From: JBBIRG01 sp964410965
GTDB taxonomy: Bacteria; CLD3; SB21; JBBIRG01
Direction: 5' to 3'
Length of the DNA: 64,000 bases
Assembly: GCA_964410965.1 (NCBI GenBank)
Contig: CAYPIY010000001.1
Coordinates: 558,001-622,000, forward strand
Shown: piece after piece, positions 34,267 to 43,908 of the stretch
How the letters are laid out: each line of letters begins with the position of its first letter
How positions within the stretch are numbered: the first letter of the stretch is position 1
Program-made: the position numbers and the translations under genes
Notes under the pieces: model-generated
The model's database searches: none
Told to the model about the DNA's origin: nothing
What the model saw: the letters and a program-made list of their open reading frames with translations, nothing else

Positions 34267-36702
34267 TTATCTCCCCCACATCACAAATGCGCCCCAAAAA
34301 AAAGGATGTGCATAATCACTATTCAGCAAATCCGTTTTAGCTTTCTGAAGAGCGGAGCCGGGATCTGAATTTTCTTTTTTCAGATAATGATAAAACCTGT
34401 CCATCAGTTTCGCGGTCGCCGAATCCCGGATTTTCCAGAGCGTTGATATGACTCCGCCCGATCCGGACTTAAGGAACGCGCGGGTCAGCCCGATCATACC
34501 CTCCCCCATCAGCATTTCACCCAGTGAGGTCTCACAGGCCGATAATACGACCAGACGAGCTTTCAGGGACATTTTCTCTATTTCCCCGGCTGTCAGATAA
34601 CCGTCATACGCGGAATCCGTATCCGTTCCCACTACCAGGGAGGACATTTCGGGATACACCGGATTATTCAGCCCGTGCGTGGCCATATGCAATATGCTTA
34701 TTGAATCCATACCCAGATTCCGGATGTCCGACTCCCTGACGATTCCGTCCAGTACTGTGACTGAATCCCCGGAAAAGTGCCCGCGAATTGCTGTTTTTTC
34801 CTGTTCAATATGCGGCAGAGGTTCGAACGGAACTCCCTGCATCCCGTTTCCCATGTCACGATAATCCGATTTGAATATCAGCACCGACGCTCCTTTACCG
34901 ATCCCGGCGTCTTGCAGGCCGGTATTCCTGCGGAACATTCTCATCGCCGGTACATAACGGACCGCAAACCGTTCTACCAGAAAGGAATTGCCCGTCCACA
35001 GCGTTTCAAAGGGCAAATAATGCAGGATGCCGTCAGGCACAATGACCAGAGGCCCCGTCCCTCCGGATTCCGTCATGATGGGCGCCATTAACTGGTTATA
35101 TAACCTTGAGGACAGAACTTTCAGCCGTCCGGTATCGCTTTTTTCGGATCGGATAAGATGATAATAATCCCGGACACGCAAACGGAGATCCGCTGGTCCG
35201 GGCAGAAACCGGACATTTATTTTTTCATTGAGAAAAGTAAAAGCGAACCAGAGAGAATCATAATTGAAAAACTCGACAATCCGGGCCGAAGAATCCCACC
35301 GGGCACCTGTGCAATCCGGGGTATCCAGCGTACGGGCTTTGATGTTTTCCAACGCCCTGACTGCCTCGCTGTTTTTGCCTTTCAGGATATTCAGATAGAC
35401 ATAAAAACGGTACGTTTCCTGTAATTCATTCTCCATGAAACGGGTCAGGACGGATTCGTCCTCGTTGCCTGATCTCAGGGATTCTAAGTTCTTCGTGGCC
35501 CGGGTCAGCAGGGACAGCGCTGATGACGTGTCCCGGCTCTGAAATTTCAGTCCCGCGTATTCCGCATAAGCAATCCATCCCAAATCCGGATTTTCCGTCT
35601 GGCCGAATAATTCGATCGCTTCTTTGAAGCATTTTTCGGCATTGAGTGGTTTTCCTGTCTGCCGGTATACCCGTCCGAGACAGGTCAGCGCAAATCCTTG
35701 TTCTGACTTTCTTGACAGGCGGCTGTACACGGCGGCGGTTTCGGATAAAAGGTCATCAAGCCCGGTGAACCGTTTTTCCTTAACCATCACGACTGCAAGG
35801 TTCAGTTTGGCGTTTGCGAGTCCAAGCGTATCCATCCCCCGGTTCAGCAGAACCGAACGGCTAAGATACCCGCGGGATTTCTCATAATCTCCCATATCAT
35901 ACAGGGCTGCGCCCAGGTTGCCGTAAACCATGCTCAGCCCGGATGTGTCCCTAAGTTGTCCGTAACAGCGGGCGGCGGTCTCATAGGACTGGATGCTTTT
36001 CCTGAACATCCCGAGATCATTGTAGACATTGCCGATATTCATATAGTCGACGGCGAGATCATGAATATTTCCTGCGGAACTGTCAATTTCAACGGCGCGG
36101 CCATATGTTTCAAGTGCCCAAGTGAAAAATCCGAGCTCCCGGTACACGATCCCGTACACAGTCAGGATGCCGGACCGCAGTCCCGGATCATGGAGTTCCC
36201 CCGATTCAGCCCAGGCACTGTCAAGAAAACGCAGGGCGTCATGATACGCGCCTGTCCTGATGCTGAATACGGCGTAGCGATAGAGCAGCCGGGCGGCGTC
36301 CCTTTTATCACCGTAAGAAACAGCAAGACCCGAACCCCTGGCCAGAATGTCTTTGGCCTGGCTGTAACGGCCGGTTTCGATGAGTACGATCGCGTAATCG
36401 ATGATCATGTCCAGAAAAAGCGATGAATCCGGCGCGGGCGTATCGTACAGAAGCTGATACAGTGTCAGGGATTTGGAATTCCGGTCCATGTAATAAAAAG
36501 ATTTAGCGGCTTTAACGGCCAGGCCATAATCCGTCCCGGTCAGAAGCAGATCCTCCTGATGTTTTTCATAGAGGGCGCAAACGCTGTCATACGCAGAGTC
36601 GCTGAACCACAATTCAAGACGGTTTTTCCAGTCGGTCTGCGCCTCCGCGGCGCCATAGACCATACCGAACAGGGCTATTGCGGCCCCGGCTAGAAATTTC
36701 AT
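34267..36702 (-). CDS. exported TPR-CHAT protease-like protein
   Basis: 811 residues. Signal peptide (1-21, MKFLAGAAIALFGMVYGAAEA), about ten TPR-type helical repeats (about 30-410), and a C-terminal CHAT domain (about 500-811). CHAT is a caspase-like cysteine protease fold; the catalytic pair is present as His676 (HMATHG) and Cys723 (LSACETS), and the closing HPFFWGAFVMWG motif is canonical. The signal peptide places it in the periplasm or beyond, so it may cleave an envelope substrate captured by the TPRs. It overlaps the upstream exported parvulin gene by 4 bases. The substrate is unknown. Confidence 0.88.
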   Translation of the reverse strand: MKFLAGAAIALFGMVYGAAEAQTDWKNRLELWFSDSAYDSVCALYEKHQEDLLLTGTDYGLAVKAAKSFYYMDRNSKSLTLYQLLYDTPAPDSSLFLDMIIDYAIVLIETGRYSQAKDILARGSGLAVSYGDKRDAARLLYRYAVFSIRTGAYHDALRFLDSAWAESGELHDPGLRSGILTVYGIVYRELGFFTWALETYGRAVEIDSSAGNIHDLAVDYMNIGNVYNDLGMFRKSIQSYETAARCYGQLRDTSGLSMVYGNLGAALYDMGDYEKSRGYLSRSVLLNRGMDTLGLANAKLNLAVVMVKEKRFTGLDDLLSETAAVYSRLSRKSEQGFALTCLGRVYRQTGKPLNAEKCFKEAIELFGQTENPDLGWIAYAEYAGLKFQSRDTSSALSLLTRATKNLESLRSGNEDESVLTRFMENELQETYRFYVYLNILKGKNSEAVRALENIKARTLDTPDCTGARWDSSARIVEFFNYDSLWFAFTFLNEKINVRFLPGPADLRLRVRDYYHLIRSEKSDTGRLKVLSSRLYNQLMAPIMTESGGTGPLVIVPDGILHYLPFETLWTGNSFLVERFAVRYVPAMRMFRRNTGLQDAGIGKGASVLIFKSDYRDMGNGMQGVPFEPLPHIEQEKTAIRGHFSGDSVTVLDGIVRESDIRNLGMDSISILHMATHGLNNPVYPEMSSLVVGTDTDSAYDGYLTAGEIEKMSLKARLVVLSACETSLGEMLMGEGMIGLTRAFLKSGSGGVISTLWKIRDSATAKLMDRFYHYLKKENSDPGSALQKAKTDLLNSDYAHPFFWGAFVMWGR

Positions 36703-38444
36703 CGGATAATGACTTCGTAATAGTCTGCAAGATTTTTTTCGAACAGGGTTACTTTATGCTTATCTTTCAGTTTTGAAATCCAGAGGTTCCTGTAGTTATT
36801 CCGGTGAAAATTGAATAAATCGTTTCTGACCTTATCCTTTATATCTTCGAAAGGAATCTGCTGTCCCTGAATTTTTTCCGTCAGCTGAATGATGGAATAT
36901 CCGCCGCCGGACCACGTAAACGGTTCACTGACATCACCCGGATCCATTTTCCAGGCATGAAGGGTCAGCTCATTGTTTTTTGATACGGGAATCAGACCGC
37001 TCTGCCCTGAGCGATTTCCTTTCACACTTTCCGCCTTTTTCGCAACTCCCGCGAAATCACCGGTTTTCCTGATTTCCTGGTAATATTGGCCGATCAAGCC
37101 CTGGTCCGGGGAAAAAAGTTCATTGAACCCAACTTTATCCGGCTCGCGGTAGACCCTCTGATTATTCATGTAAAATTCCAGGACATCCTTTTCCCCGATA
37201 CGGATCAAAGCGTCCACATTCCGGTATGTATGAAGGTCTTTGATCAGCGTTTGTTTCAGCTTGCGCAATTCATCCCGCTGCCGGGGGAGAAGCGCGACGG
37301 CTTGTTTTCTGGCTTCAAGGGCCAGAACCCTCGTGACAGCAACTTTTTTCAGCCCTTGTCTCATGATCGGCGCGTCCAGTTTGATTTTCGTACGGTTTCC
37401 GGACATCACCTGCACAATTTCCATCAGGGGGATTTCGCCGTTTTCGTACCGGGCCAGCGGAACCTTCATTTCATCGGATGTGAACGCGGACTTCAGATCA
37501 GACGGTGAAAGAATGCGCCGGTACCGATCAAGAAACAAGCCGATGCCCTTTTCGTCATAATCCATTCGGCTGGCCTTCAGCAGACTATCCGAAAACCGGT
37601 CGTATTCCTCCGACATTTGACGGGTGGGCCGGGTTTCATACTGATCCGCAAAAGCAGAGAGAATGGCCGGCCTGATTTTCTCAAACGGCTCGATGGTTTC
37701 GGATAGCCGCATTCCGATTTTCTGAAAAATATGAAAACCTTCCCTGGATTCCAGTATGTCCGATATCCGGTTTTCCTTCAGTTCAAAAAGAGCGTCGCGG
37801 AAAACAGGATCGTATTTGTCATAATGGATGTACCCGATTTCACCTTTCCTGAACCGGGTGTCCTCGTCATCTGAATGGATTTCGGTCATGCCGGCAAAAC
37901 CGTCAGGGTTTTTCATGGCTTCCTTGTGAAGTGAATCCGCGATTCTTTTTGCCTGGGCGCGGTTTCTGTATGGCACTCCCTCCGAACGGATCTTGATCTG
38001 CCGGTTTTCATTATGGAATACAAACAGATGCCGTACGTTCATTTCGTATTTCATTTTTTCGTAAAACGCCTTCAGTTCCCCTTCCGGAACATTCGGATAA
38101 ATGAATTTCAGCCGGATCAGCCTTCCGGCATATTTCTCATCTTCGGCGTTTTTCAGAATGAATGCGATGGAATCATTTCCGGCCGTTTCATCACTTTCGG
38201 CGCTTTTCAGGATAAGCCGATCCTGGATCAGTTCATTCAGAATCCGGTGCCGGTCTGCAGATTTGGAAAGATCGGACTGCCGGTAGCTTTCCTTATCCGC
38301 GAAATCTTTAAAATCCGCAAGGGTCAGGGTATCCTGGTCAATGGTCGCAACAATGACTTCATGATCAGGCCGGATAATATCCTTTTTCCCGGACTGACAG
38401 CAAGTGAAAAGGACGAATAAGACAAGCACTGTAAAACGCGGCAT
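36699..38444 (-). CDS. exported PpiC/SurA-type peptidyl-prolyl isomerase, probable lipoprotein
   Basis: 581 residues. The N-terminus (MPRFTVLVLFVLFTCCQSGKKD) looks like a lipoprotein signal with Cys at 15 or 16. A SurA-like N-terminal helical region is followed by a parvulin domain (about 140-262; RHLFVFHN, KGEIGYIHYDKYDPVFRDALFEL, SREGFHIFQKIG), and a second, more degenerate rotamase-like region (about 425-540; NELFSPDQG, GQSGLIPVSKNNELTLHAWKMDPGDVSEPF). It should help fold or quality-control periplasmic or outer-membrane proteins. It lies 27 bases after mfd and is coupled to the CHAT gene, suggesting a joint envelope role. Confidence 0.85.
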   Translation of the reverse strand: MPRFTVLVLFVLFTCCQSGKKDIIRPDHEVIVATIDQDTLTLADFKDFADKESYRQSDLSKSADRHRILNELIQDRLILKSAESDETAGNDSIAFILKNAEDEKYAGRLIRLKFIYPNVPEGELKAFYEKMKYEMNVRHLFVFHNENRQIKIRSEGVPYRNRAQAKRIADSLHKEAMKNPDGFAGMTEIHSDDEDTRFRKGEIGYIHYDKYDPVFRDALFELKENRISDILESREGFHIFQKIGMRLSETIEPFEKIRPAILSAFADQYETRPTRQMSEEYDRFSDSLLKASRMDYDEKGIGLFLDRYRRILSPSDLKSAFTSDEMKVPLARYENGEIPLMEIVQVMSGNRTKIKLDAPIMRQGLKKVAVTRVLALEARKQAVALLPRQRDELRKLKQTLIKDLHTYRNVDALIRIGEKDVLEFYMNNQRVYREPDKVGFNELFSPDQGLIGQYYQEIRKTGDFAGVAKKAESVKGNRSGQSGLIPVSKNNELTLHAWKMDPGDVSEPFTWSGGGYSIIQLTEKIQGQQIPFEDIKDKVRNDLFNFHRNNYRNLWISKLKDKHKVTLFEKNLADYYEVIIR

Positions 38445-38471
38445 AAAGTCTCCTGTATATGAAGGTTCGTA

Positions 38472-41400
38472 TTAAGGCTCAATATGGATATGTGAGACCA
38501 TTTTTTCAAGTGTTTCCGATATCTGAGGGAAAATTGCCGTAGGATCGGAATTTGCATCGCCTGTTTTCGTGTTTTTCTGGATATCGTGCCAGGGAAAACC
38601 ATACAGAACGGTAAATGCTTCCCGGGTTTGTTTCAGCCTGATGTTTTTTGTCCGTTCAAGATTATGGCTGATGATCGCCTGAAGGATTTCAGCATGGGCA
38701 GGCTGCTGAAGAAAGGCCGAATGATACTCGAACCCCCAGAAATCGGGTTCGATCAGGATTTTATCGATCCTGAGGCGGTCGGCCAGGATCCGGATCCTGA
38801 TAACATGAAAAAGGTTCTTTGTTTCTTCTGGCGGTGCGCCGAAACGATCCGTGATTTCCTTTTCGATCTCCTCCAGTTCTGATAACCGGAGAACCGACGA
38901 CAGGCGCTGGTATACAGCAACCCGTTCCGACGTGACGTTTACATAATCGTCCGGAATGTACGTATTCAGGAAGCACTTGATCTGGGTTTTCAATTCCCGT
39001 TTCAGCGGGGATGCTGCCGTCGCTTTTTGGCCCAGTCCCTCTTCCCTTTTCAGCGCAGCGACGGTTTCATCCAGGATCTGGCAATACAGATCAAACCCGA
39101 CCGTGTTGATAAACCCGCTTTGTTCGGCCCCGAGCAGGTTACCCGCTCCTCGGATTTCGAGGTCACGCATCGCAAGGACAAATCCTGAACCCAGGTCGGT
39201 ATATTCCTCGATGGCCTGCAGCCTGCGGACCGCGTCGGATGGCAGGATGCTGAAACCAGGTGTCAGCAGGTAGCAGTAGGCCTGCTTCGCGGACCTCCCC
39301 ACGCGGCCCCGCAGCTGGTAGAGCTGGGCCAGGCCGTATTGGTGCGCCTGATCAATGATGATGGTATTGACATTCGGAATGTCGATGCCGTTTTCGATGA
39401 TTGTGGTGGCGACCAGAACGTCGAATTCCTTTTTCAGGAAACGGTGGATCACATCCTCGACTTTCTGCGGGGACATCTGGCCGTGAATGATTCCGAACCG
39501 GGCCTTCGGGGCGACTTCCTTCAGCGTGACGGTAACGGCGTCTATGCTTTGTACACGGTTATGAACATAATACACCTGACCTCCGCGGTGGATTTCCCTC
39601 ATGACCGCGTCATGAATGAGATCTTCGTCGAATTTCGTGATCTCCGTCTTGACCGGAAGGCGGTCATGGGGAGGCGTGCTGATGACAGAAAGGTCCCGCC
39701 CGCCCATCAGCGAAAAGTGCAGAGTTCGGGGGATCGGCGTTGCTGTCAGCGTCAGGGTGTCCACGGACGCTTTCAGTTTCTTGATTTTCTCCTTGTGCGT
39801 CACTCCGAACCGCTGTTCCTCATCTATCACGAGCAATCCCAGGTCACGGAACTTTACGTCGCCGGACAGCAGCCGGTGAGTGCCGATGATGATATCAATC
39901 TGACCGCCGGCAAGTTTCCCGAGAATATCCTGTTGTTCTTTTTTGCTCCTGAACCGGGAAAGCACATCCACGGTCACGGGAAATTCCTTCAGGCGATCGG
40001 AAAAGGTGACGTAATGCTGTTCGGCCAGGATAGTCGTCGGAACCAGCACGGCAACCTGCTTGCTGTCCTGCGCCGACTTGAAAGCGACTCGTACGGCGAC
40101 TTCCGTTTTCCCGTACCCGACGTCCCCGCATACAAGCCGGTCCATCGGCACTTCCGTCTCCATGTCCTGCTTGATTTCCTCTGTTACTTTTTCCTGGTCG
40201 GGCGTATCTTCGAATTCAAAGGAGGATTCCATCGCCAGCTGCATCGGCGTGTCGGGGGAAAAGGCATGGCCGGCGCTGGCTTTTCGTTCCGCATAGAGCC
40301 TGATTAAGTCCTGCGCGATGTCTTTGATCGTTTTCCGGGTTTTGTTCTTGACCCGTTCCCATTCGGCCGATCCGAGCCGGTTGAGTTTCGGTTCAACGCC
40401 TTCCTCACCGGAAAATTTCTGGACCCTTGCGAAATGCTCCAGCGGAACGTACAGCTTGTCCCCGCCCTGGTACAGAAGCTTGAGACATTCCTCGGTATGT
40501 TCCTCCATCGTGATTTTTTCCAGGCCGGCATATCGCGCGATGCCGTGATCCACATGCACGACGATATCGCCGGGTTTCAGGGACCGGATATGTTTCAGCG
40601 CCTGTACGCTTTTAAACCGTTTGACGGGCCGCGGACGTCTGACCCTGCCGAACACCTGATGATCGGTGAATACCGCAATTTTTTCGAGCGGATCGTAAAA
40701 CCCTTCCCGCAGTTCACCGACGCCGATCCGGTAATCCACTCCCGACATCAGTGTCTCCGAGTCCAGCAGTTCATCCAGCCGCTGAGACTGGCCCTCGTTG
40801 TTGCAGAGAATGACAATCAGCCACTGATCCGACTTCAGCTTTTCAAGTTTTTCCCGGAGAAGATCCATGTGCCCGTGAAATTCCTCCACGCGCGATGTTT
40901 TATAGGTCACCGTATCGTGCATCCTGCCTGAAATCCCGCAAAAATGAACCTGCCGGAATGCATCCAGTTTCTTTCGGACATCCGTATAAGTAAAGTACAG
41001 GTTTTCCGGCAGATCAATGCCCGGGTCTGCTTTCTTTGCATATAGGTACTGCTCCCCGATCGTCTGCTGATGCTCGATCCCCCTGCCTTCGGCCAGTTCG
41101 GGCTCAAACATCATCAATACGGCAGATGACTGCAAATGATCCGTAAGACATGATTCGGAGCCCTGAGCCGTTGGATCCTGAAGCAGTTTCGGATAGATCG
41201 TTAGCCCCGATGCGGAAGACACCGATCTCTGGGATAAAAGGTCAAAAATACGGATGGAATGGATTTCATTGCCGTCAAATTCAATGCGCGCAGGATTTTC
41301 CTGCCCGTACGGATAGATGTCGATGATGCCGCCTCGAACGGCGAACGTCCCCACCTGGTCCACAATATCCTGGCGTTCAAAGCCGTTCATGCTCAGAAGT

Positions 41401-41888
41401 TCCGTCAGATATCCGAAATCAAACGGTTCCCCGGTTTTCAGGTCGATCCGGTAGGAATTCATCCGCTCCGGTTCCGGAAGCCTGTCAAACAAAGCCCGAA
41501 CGGTCGTGATCGTGACGGATGGCTTCGAAGAAGCCAGTTTTTCAAGGCATTCCTGGCGGAGATTGATGAAATTGACACCGGGCGGTTTGTTGTCATAAGG
41601 AAGCCGCTCATCTTCCGGAAAAAATAAGATATTCAGTTCAGGGACTTGGAACTTTTTTGCGAGTTCCATGAATTCAACCGCCAGAAACGCGTAATGTTCC
41701 TGATCCGGTGAAATCAGAACTGTATGCCTGCATTCGGCGATAATCCGGTCCACGATCACGGCGCTGACTACGCTGTCGGCCGATCCCCACAATCCTTCGA
41801 CGGATAGGTTTTTCCCGTCCTTCAGAGACCGGACTAAGGTTTGTGTGTTTGACGATTTGTCGTAACGGTCAAGAATCTGTTGAAGCAT
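38472..41888 (-). CDS. mfd: transcription-repair coupling factor Mfd
   Basis: 1138 residues, full length. UvrB-like N-terminal region (about 1-330), RNA-polymerase-interacting domain (RSLKPGDIVVHVDHGIARYAGL), RecG-like translocase with Walker A (GDVGYGKTEVAVRVA), DEEQRFGV, TATPIPRTL and QLRGRVGRS, then the TRCF C-terminal domain. It removes RNA polymerase stalled at lesions and recruits UvrA. The gene lies in a tight minus operon, 16 bases after miaB and 27 bases before the parvulin gene. Confidence 0.97.
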   Translation of the reverse strand: MLQQILDRYDKSSNTQTLVRSLKDGKNLSVEGLWGSADSVVSAVIVDRIIAECRHTVLISPDQEHYAFLAVEFMELAKKFQVPELNILFFPEDERLPYDNKPPGVNFINLRQECLEKLASSKPSVTITTVRALFDRLPEPERMNSYRIDLKTGEPFDFGYLTELLSMNGFERQDIVDQVGTFAVRGGIIDIYPYGQENPARIEFDGNEIHSIRIFDLLSQRSVSSASGLTIYPKLLQDPTAQGSESCLTDHLQSSAVLMMFEPELAEGRGIEHQQTIGEQYLYAKKADPGIDLPENLYFTYTDVRKKLDAFRQVHFCGISGRMHDTVTYKTSRVEEFHGHMDLLREKLEKLKSDQWLIVILCNNEGQSQRLDELLDSETLMSGVDYRIGVGELREGFYDPLEKIAVFTDHQVFGRVRRPRPVKRFKSVQALKHIRSLKPGDIVVHVDHGIARYAGLEKITMEEHTEECLKLLYQGGDKLYVPLEHFARVQKFSGEEGVEPKLNRLGSAEWERVKNKTRKTIKDIAQDLIRLYAERKASAGHAFSPDTPMQLAMESSFEFEDTPDQEKVTEEIKQDMETEVPMDRLVCGDVGYGKTEVAVRVAFKSAQDSKQVAVLVPTTILAEQHYVTFSDRLKEFPVTVDVLSRFRSKKEQQDILGKLAGGQIDIIIGTHRLLSGDVKFRDLGLLVIDEEQRFGVTHKEKIKKLKASVDTLTLTATPIPRTLHFSLMGGRDLSVISTPPHDRLPVKTEITKFDEDLIHDAVMREIHRGGQVYYVHNRVQSIDAVTVTLKEVAPKARFGIIHGQMSPQKVEDVIHRFLKKEFDVLVATTIIENGIDIPNVNTIIIDQAHQYGLAQLYQLRGRVGRSAKQAYCYLLTPGFSILPSDAVRRLQAIEEYTDLGSGFVLAMRDLEIRGAGNLLGAEQSGFINTVGFDLYCQILDETVAALKREEGLGQKATAASPLKRELKTQIKCFLNTYIPDDYVNVTSERVAVYQRLSSVLRLSELEEIEKEITDRFGAPPEETKNLFHVIRIRILADRLRIDKILIEPDFWGFEYHSAFLQQPAHAEILQAIISHNLERTKNIRLKQTREAFTVLYGFPWHDIQKNTKTGDANSDPTAIFPQISETLEKMVSHIHIEP

Positions 41889-41904
41889 ATTTCAGAGAGA
41901 TAAA

Positions 41905-43284
41905 TCAAACAGGGTTTTCAACCGGGTCGCCGAACAGGGTATGCCCCCCGGTTCCCGTAATACGGACTTTCACATAATCCCCGATCCTGAAATTCCGGTC
42001 CGGGACAATCACGGTTTGGTATTTTCCGGTCCGTCCCGCAAATTCGAGTTCCGATTTTTTACTGATTTCCTCGATCAGGATTTCCGTTTCCTTTCCGGTT
42101 TCCTGCTGCAGTATGGAATGGGATATGCCCCGCTGAAGCTCAATCAGAGCGGTTATTCTCCTGCTTTTTTCTGCCTGAGGAACGTCGTCCGTCATGCTGA
42201 ACGCTTTGGTTCCGGGCCGCGGGGAATAAATAAACGTGAATGCAGCGTCATAACGCACATTGCGGAACAGGTCCAGGGTGGATTCAAAATCCTCTCCGGT
42301 TTCGCCCGGAAAACCCACGATCACGTCGGTCGTGATAGCTACATCATGAATGATGTCCCTGATCCGGTGAACCAGTTCCAGGTAGGATTCACGCGTATAG
42401 GAACGGTTCATCAGGCGAAGGATGCGGTTTGACCCTGACTGAACGGGAAGATGTATGTGCTTGCAGATGTTATCGCGCGCGTCGATCAGTCGGATGAGTT
42501 CAACGGACAGGTCCTTCGGATGCGGCGAAGTGAAGCGGATACGCCTCACTCCATCGACATCGCTGACCGCTTCCAGGAGCCGGACAAAATCTTGTCCTTC
42601 ATCATTGTAGGAATTGACATTCTGGCCCAGCAGGCCGATTTCCGTGATCCCTTTATCCACGGCAGTCCGGACCTCCTCCACAATCGACCGCAGGGACCGG
42701 CTCCTTTCCCGGCCCCTCGTATAGGGAACCACACAGTAGGTGCAGAAATTGTCGCATCCCCGCATGATAGCGATCCAGGCCGAAGTCGCGTTGAACCGTA
42801 TCGGTGAAAGATCTTCGTACAGTTCTTCCCTCGACAATTCCGTGTCGATCCACAACGGCTGTTCATCACCGGATGGCTTGACGGGCTTAAAGGCCTCGCT
42901 GCACGTTAAGGACTTTTTCTCGATGCTTCTGACCATCTGCGGGATTTTCCGGTAGGAATCCGGGCCGAGAATAAGGTTCACGAAAGGCCGTTTGGAGTGG
43001 ATCTCCTCCTCCAGGTTCCGGGCCATGCAGCCGACGACCCCGACGATCAGGTCCGGTTTTATTTTTTTCAGACGCCTGAACCGTGACAATTGTCCCCAGA
43101 CCCTTTGTTCAGCGTTTTCCCGGACTGAACACGTGTTGACGAAGATCGCATCGGCGTCTTCCGGCGAATCCACCAGTTCGTATTCCATATTCTGCATCAG
43201 GCCGGCGATCAGCTCTGAATCGTACACGTTCATCTGGCAGCCGTAGGTTTCGATGTATACTTTTTTTCCGGGATTCATAACCAT
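41905..43284 (-). CDS. miaB: tRNA methylthiotransferase MiaB
   Basis: 459 residues. N-terminal UPF0004 domain with three Cys (ETYGCQMN, VNTCSVRENAE, GVVGCMARN), radical-SAM CxxxCxxC (CDNFCTYCVVPYTRGRE), and a C-terminal TRAM domain (about 385-459). It adds the 2-methylthio group to i6A37 of tRNAs reading U-starting codons. The start is ATG 43284 or 43278, and neither has a good Shine-Dalgarno sequence. It follows the basic-protein gene by 60 bases. Confidence 0.96.
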   Translation of the reverse strand: MVMNPGKKVYIETYGCQMNVYDSELIAGLMQNMEYELVDSPEDADAIFVNTCSVRENAEQRVWGQLSRFRRLKKIKPDLIVGVVGCMARNLEEEIHSKRPFVNLILGPDSYRKIPQMVRSIEKKSLTCSEAFKPVKPSGDEQPLWIDTELSREELYEDLSPIRFNATSAWIAIMRGCDNFCTYCVVPYTRGRERSRSLRSIVEEVRTAVDKGITEIGLLGQNVNSYNDEGQDFVRLLEAVSDVDGVRRIRFTSPHPKDLSVELIRLIDARDNICKHIHLPVQSGSNRILRLMNRSYTRESYLELVHRIRDIIHDVAITTDVIVGFPGETGEDFESTLDLFRNVRYDAAFTFIYSPRPGTKAFSMTDDVPQAEKSRRITALIELQRGISHSILQQETGKETEILIEEISKKSELEFAGRTGKYQTVIVPDRNFRIGDYVKVRITGTGGHTLFGDPVENPV

Positions 43285-43344
43285 GCGCCGCGATGGTTGA
43301 AATGTGCAGTCATTTTATTGAAGATCAGGATCAATCCGCAGTCT

Positions 43345-43890
43345 TTACGCCTCCATCGCTTCGGAATCCAGGACGATGGGTTCGGTCAGGCTCAGCGCGA
43401 TGCTCGAAAGCATGACTTCAGGCCCGAGGTTGGTGATATCGCCGGATAGCAGTTTGGTTTCCACATTTGCGTACAGGGAACATGCCGCGCCTTTCTCGAT
43501 GGTCAGCCCCGCGAGGCGGCCGGCGTTGGTTCCTACAAAAGTCACCTCGCCCAGCAGTTCGCTGATGACATACCCGTTGCAATGATGCAGCTGAAGATGG
43601 GCGTTAGGCGTATAGACCGTGATCAGCGTTCCTTCGGCCGTTCCCATGGAAACGGAAGGATATATTTCCAGCGTCAGTTTCCGGCATTCGGAAGGATTCT
43701 CCAGATACATGCGAAAATGGTTGCCGAAATGCTGCACCTGCGCGCCCAGACTGTGGGCAATTTTATCAATGTCATGAGCGGTCAGCCGGAACCGGTTTTT
43801 TTTCGGCCCGGAACGCTTTGCGGATTTCTTGCGGGTTCCTGAAGCTGATTTGCTTTTTGAATTTTTCCTGGTCGTTTTTCTGGCAGTCAT
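43345..43890 (-). CDS. unknown protein with Lys/Arg/Ser-rich N-terminus
   Basis: 181 residues, soluble. The first 35 residues are almost entirely Lys, Arg, Ser, Thr and Ala (histone-tail-like), and could bind nucleic acid. The rest (about 36-181) is a compact alpha/beta domain (LTAHDIDKIAHSLGAQVQHF, then several beta strands: YPSVSMGTAEGTLITVYTP and LLGEVTFVGTNAGRLAGLTI). I do not recognise the family. It is 18 bases downstream of a winged-helix membrane protein and upstream of miaB and mfd, so it is probably transcribed with them. Confidence 0.6.
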   Translation of the reverse strand: MTARKTTRKNSKSKSASGTRKKSAKRSGPKKNRFRLTAHDIDKIAHSLGAQVQHFGNHFRMYLENPSECRKLTLEIYPSVSMGTAEGTLITVYTPNAHLQLHHCNGYVISELLGEVTFVGTNAGRLAGLTIEKGAACSLYANVETKLLSGDITNLGPEVMLSSIALSLTEPIVLDSEAMEA

Positions 43891-43908
43891 ACGTTCTCCC
43901 GGAGGATG

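Noticed and set aside
39339..40307. 322-codon plus-strand frame opposite mfd
   Set aside because: mfd motifs are complete across the same bases; the opposite frame has no recognisable domain.
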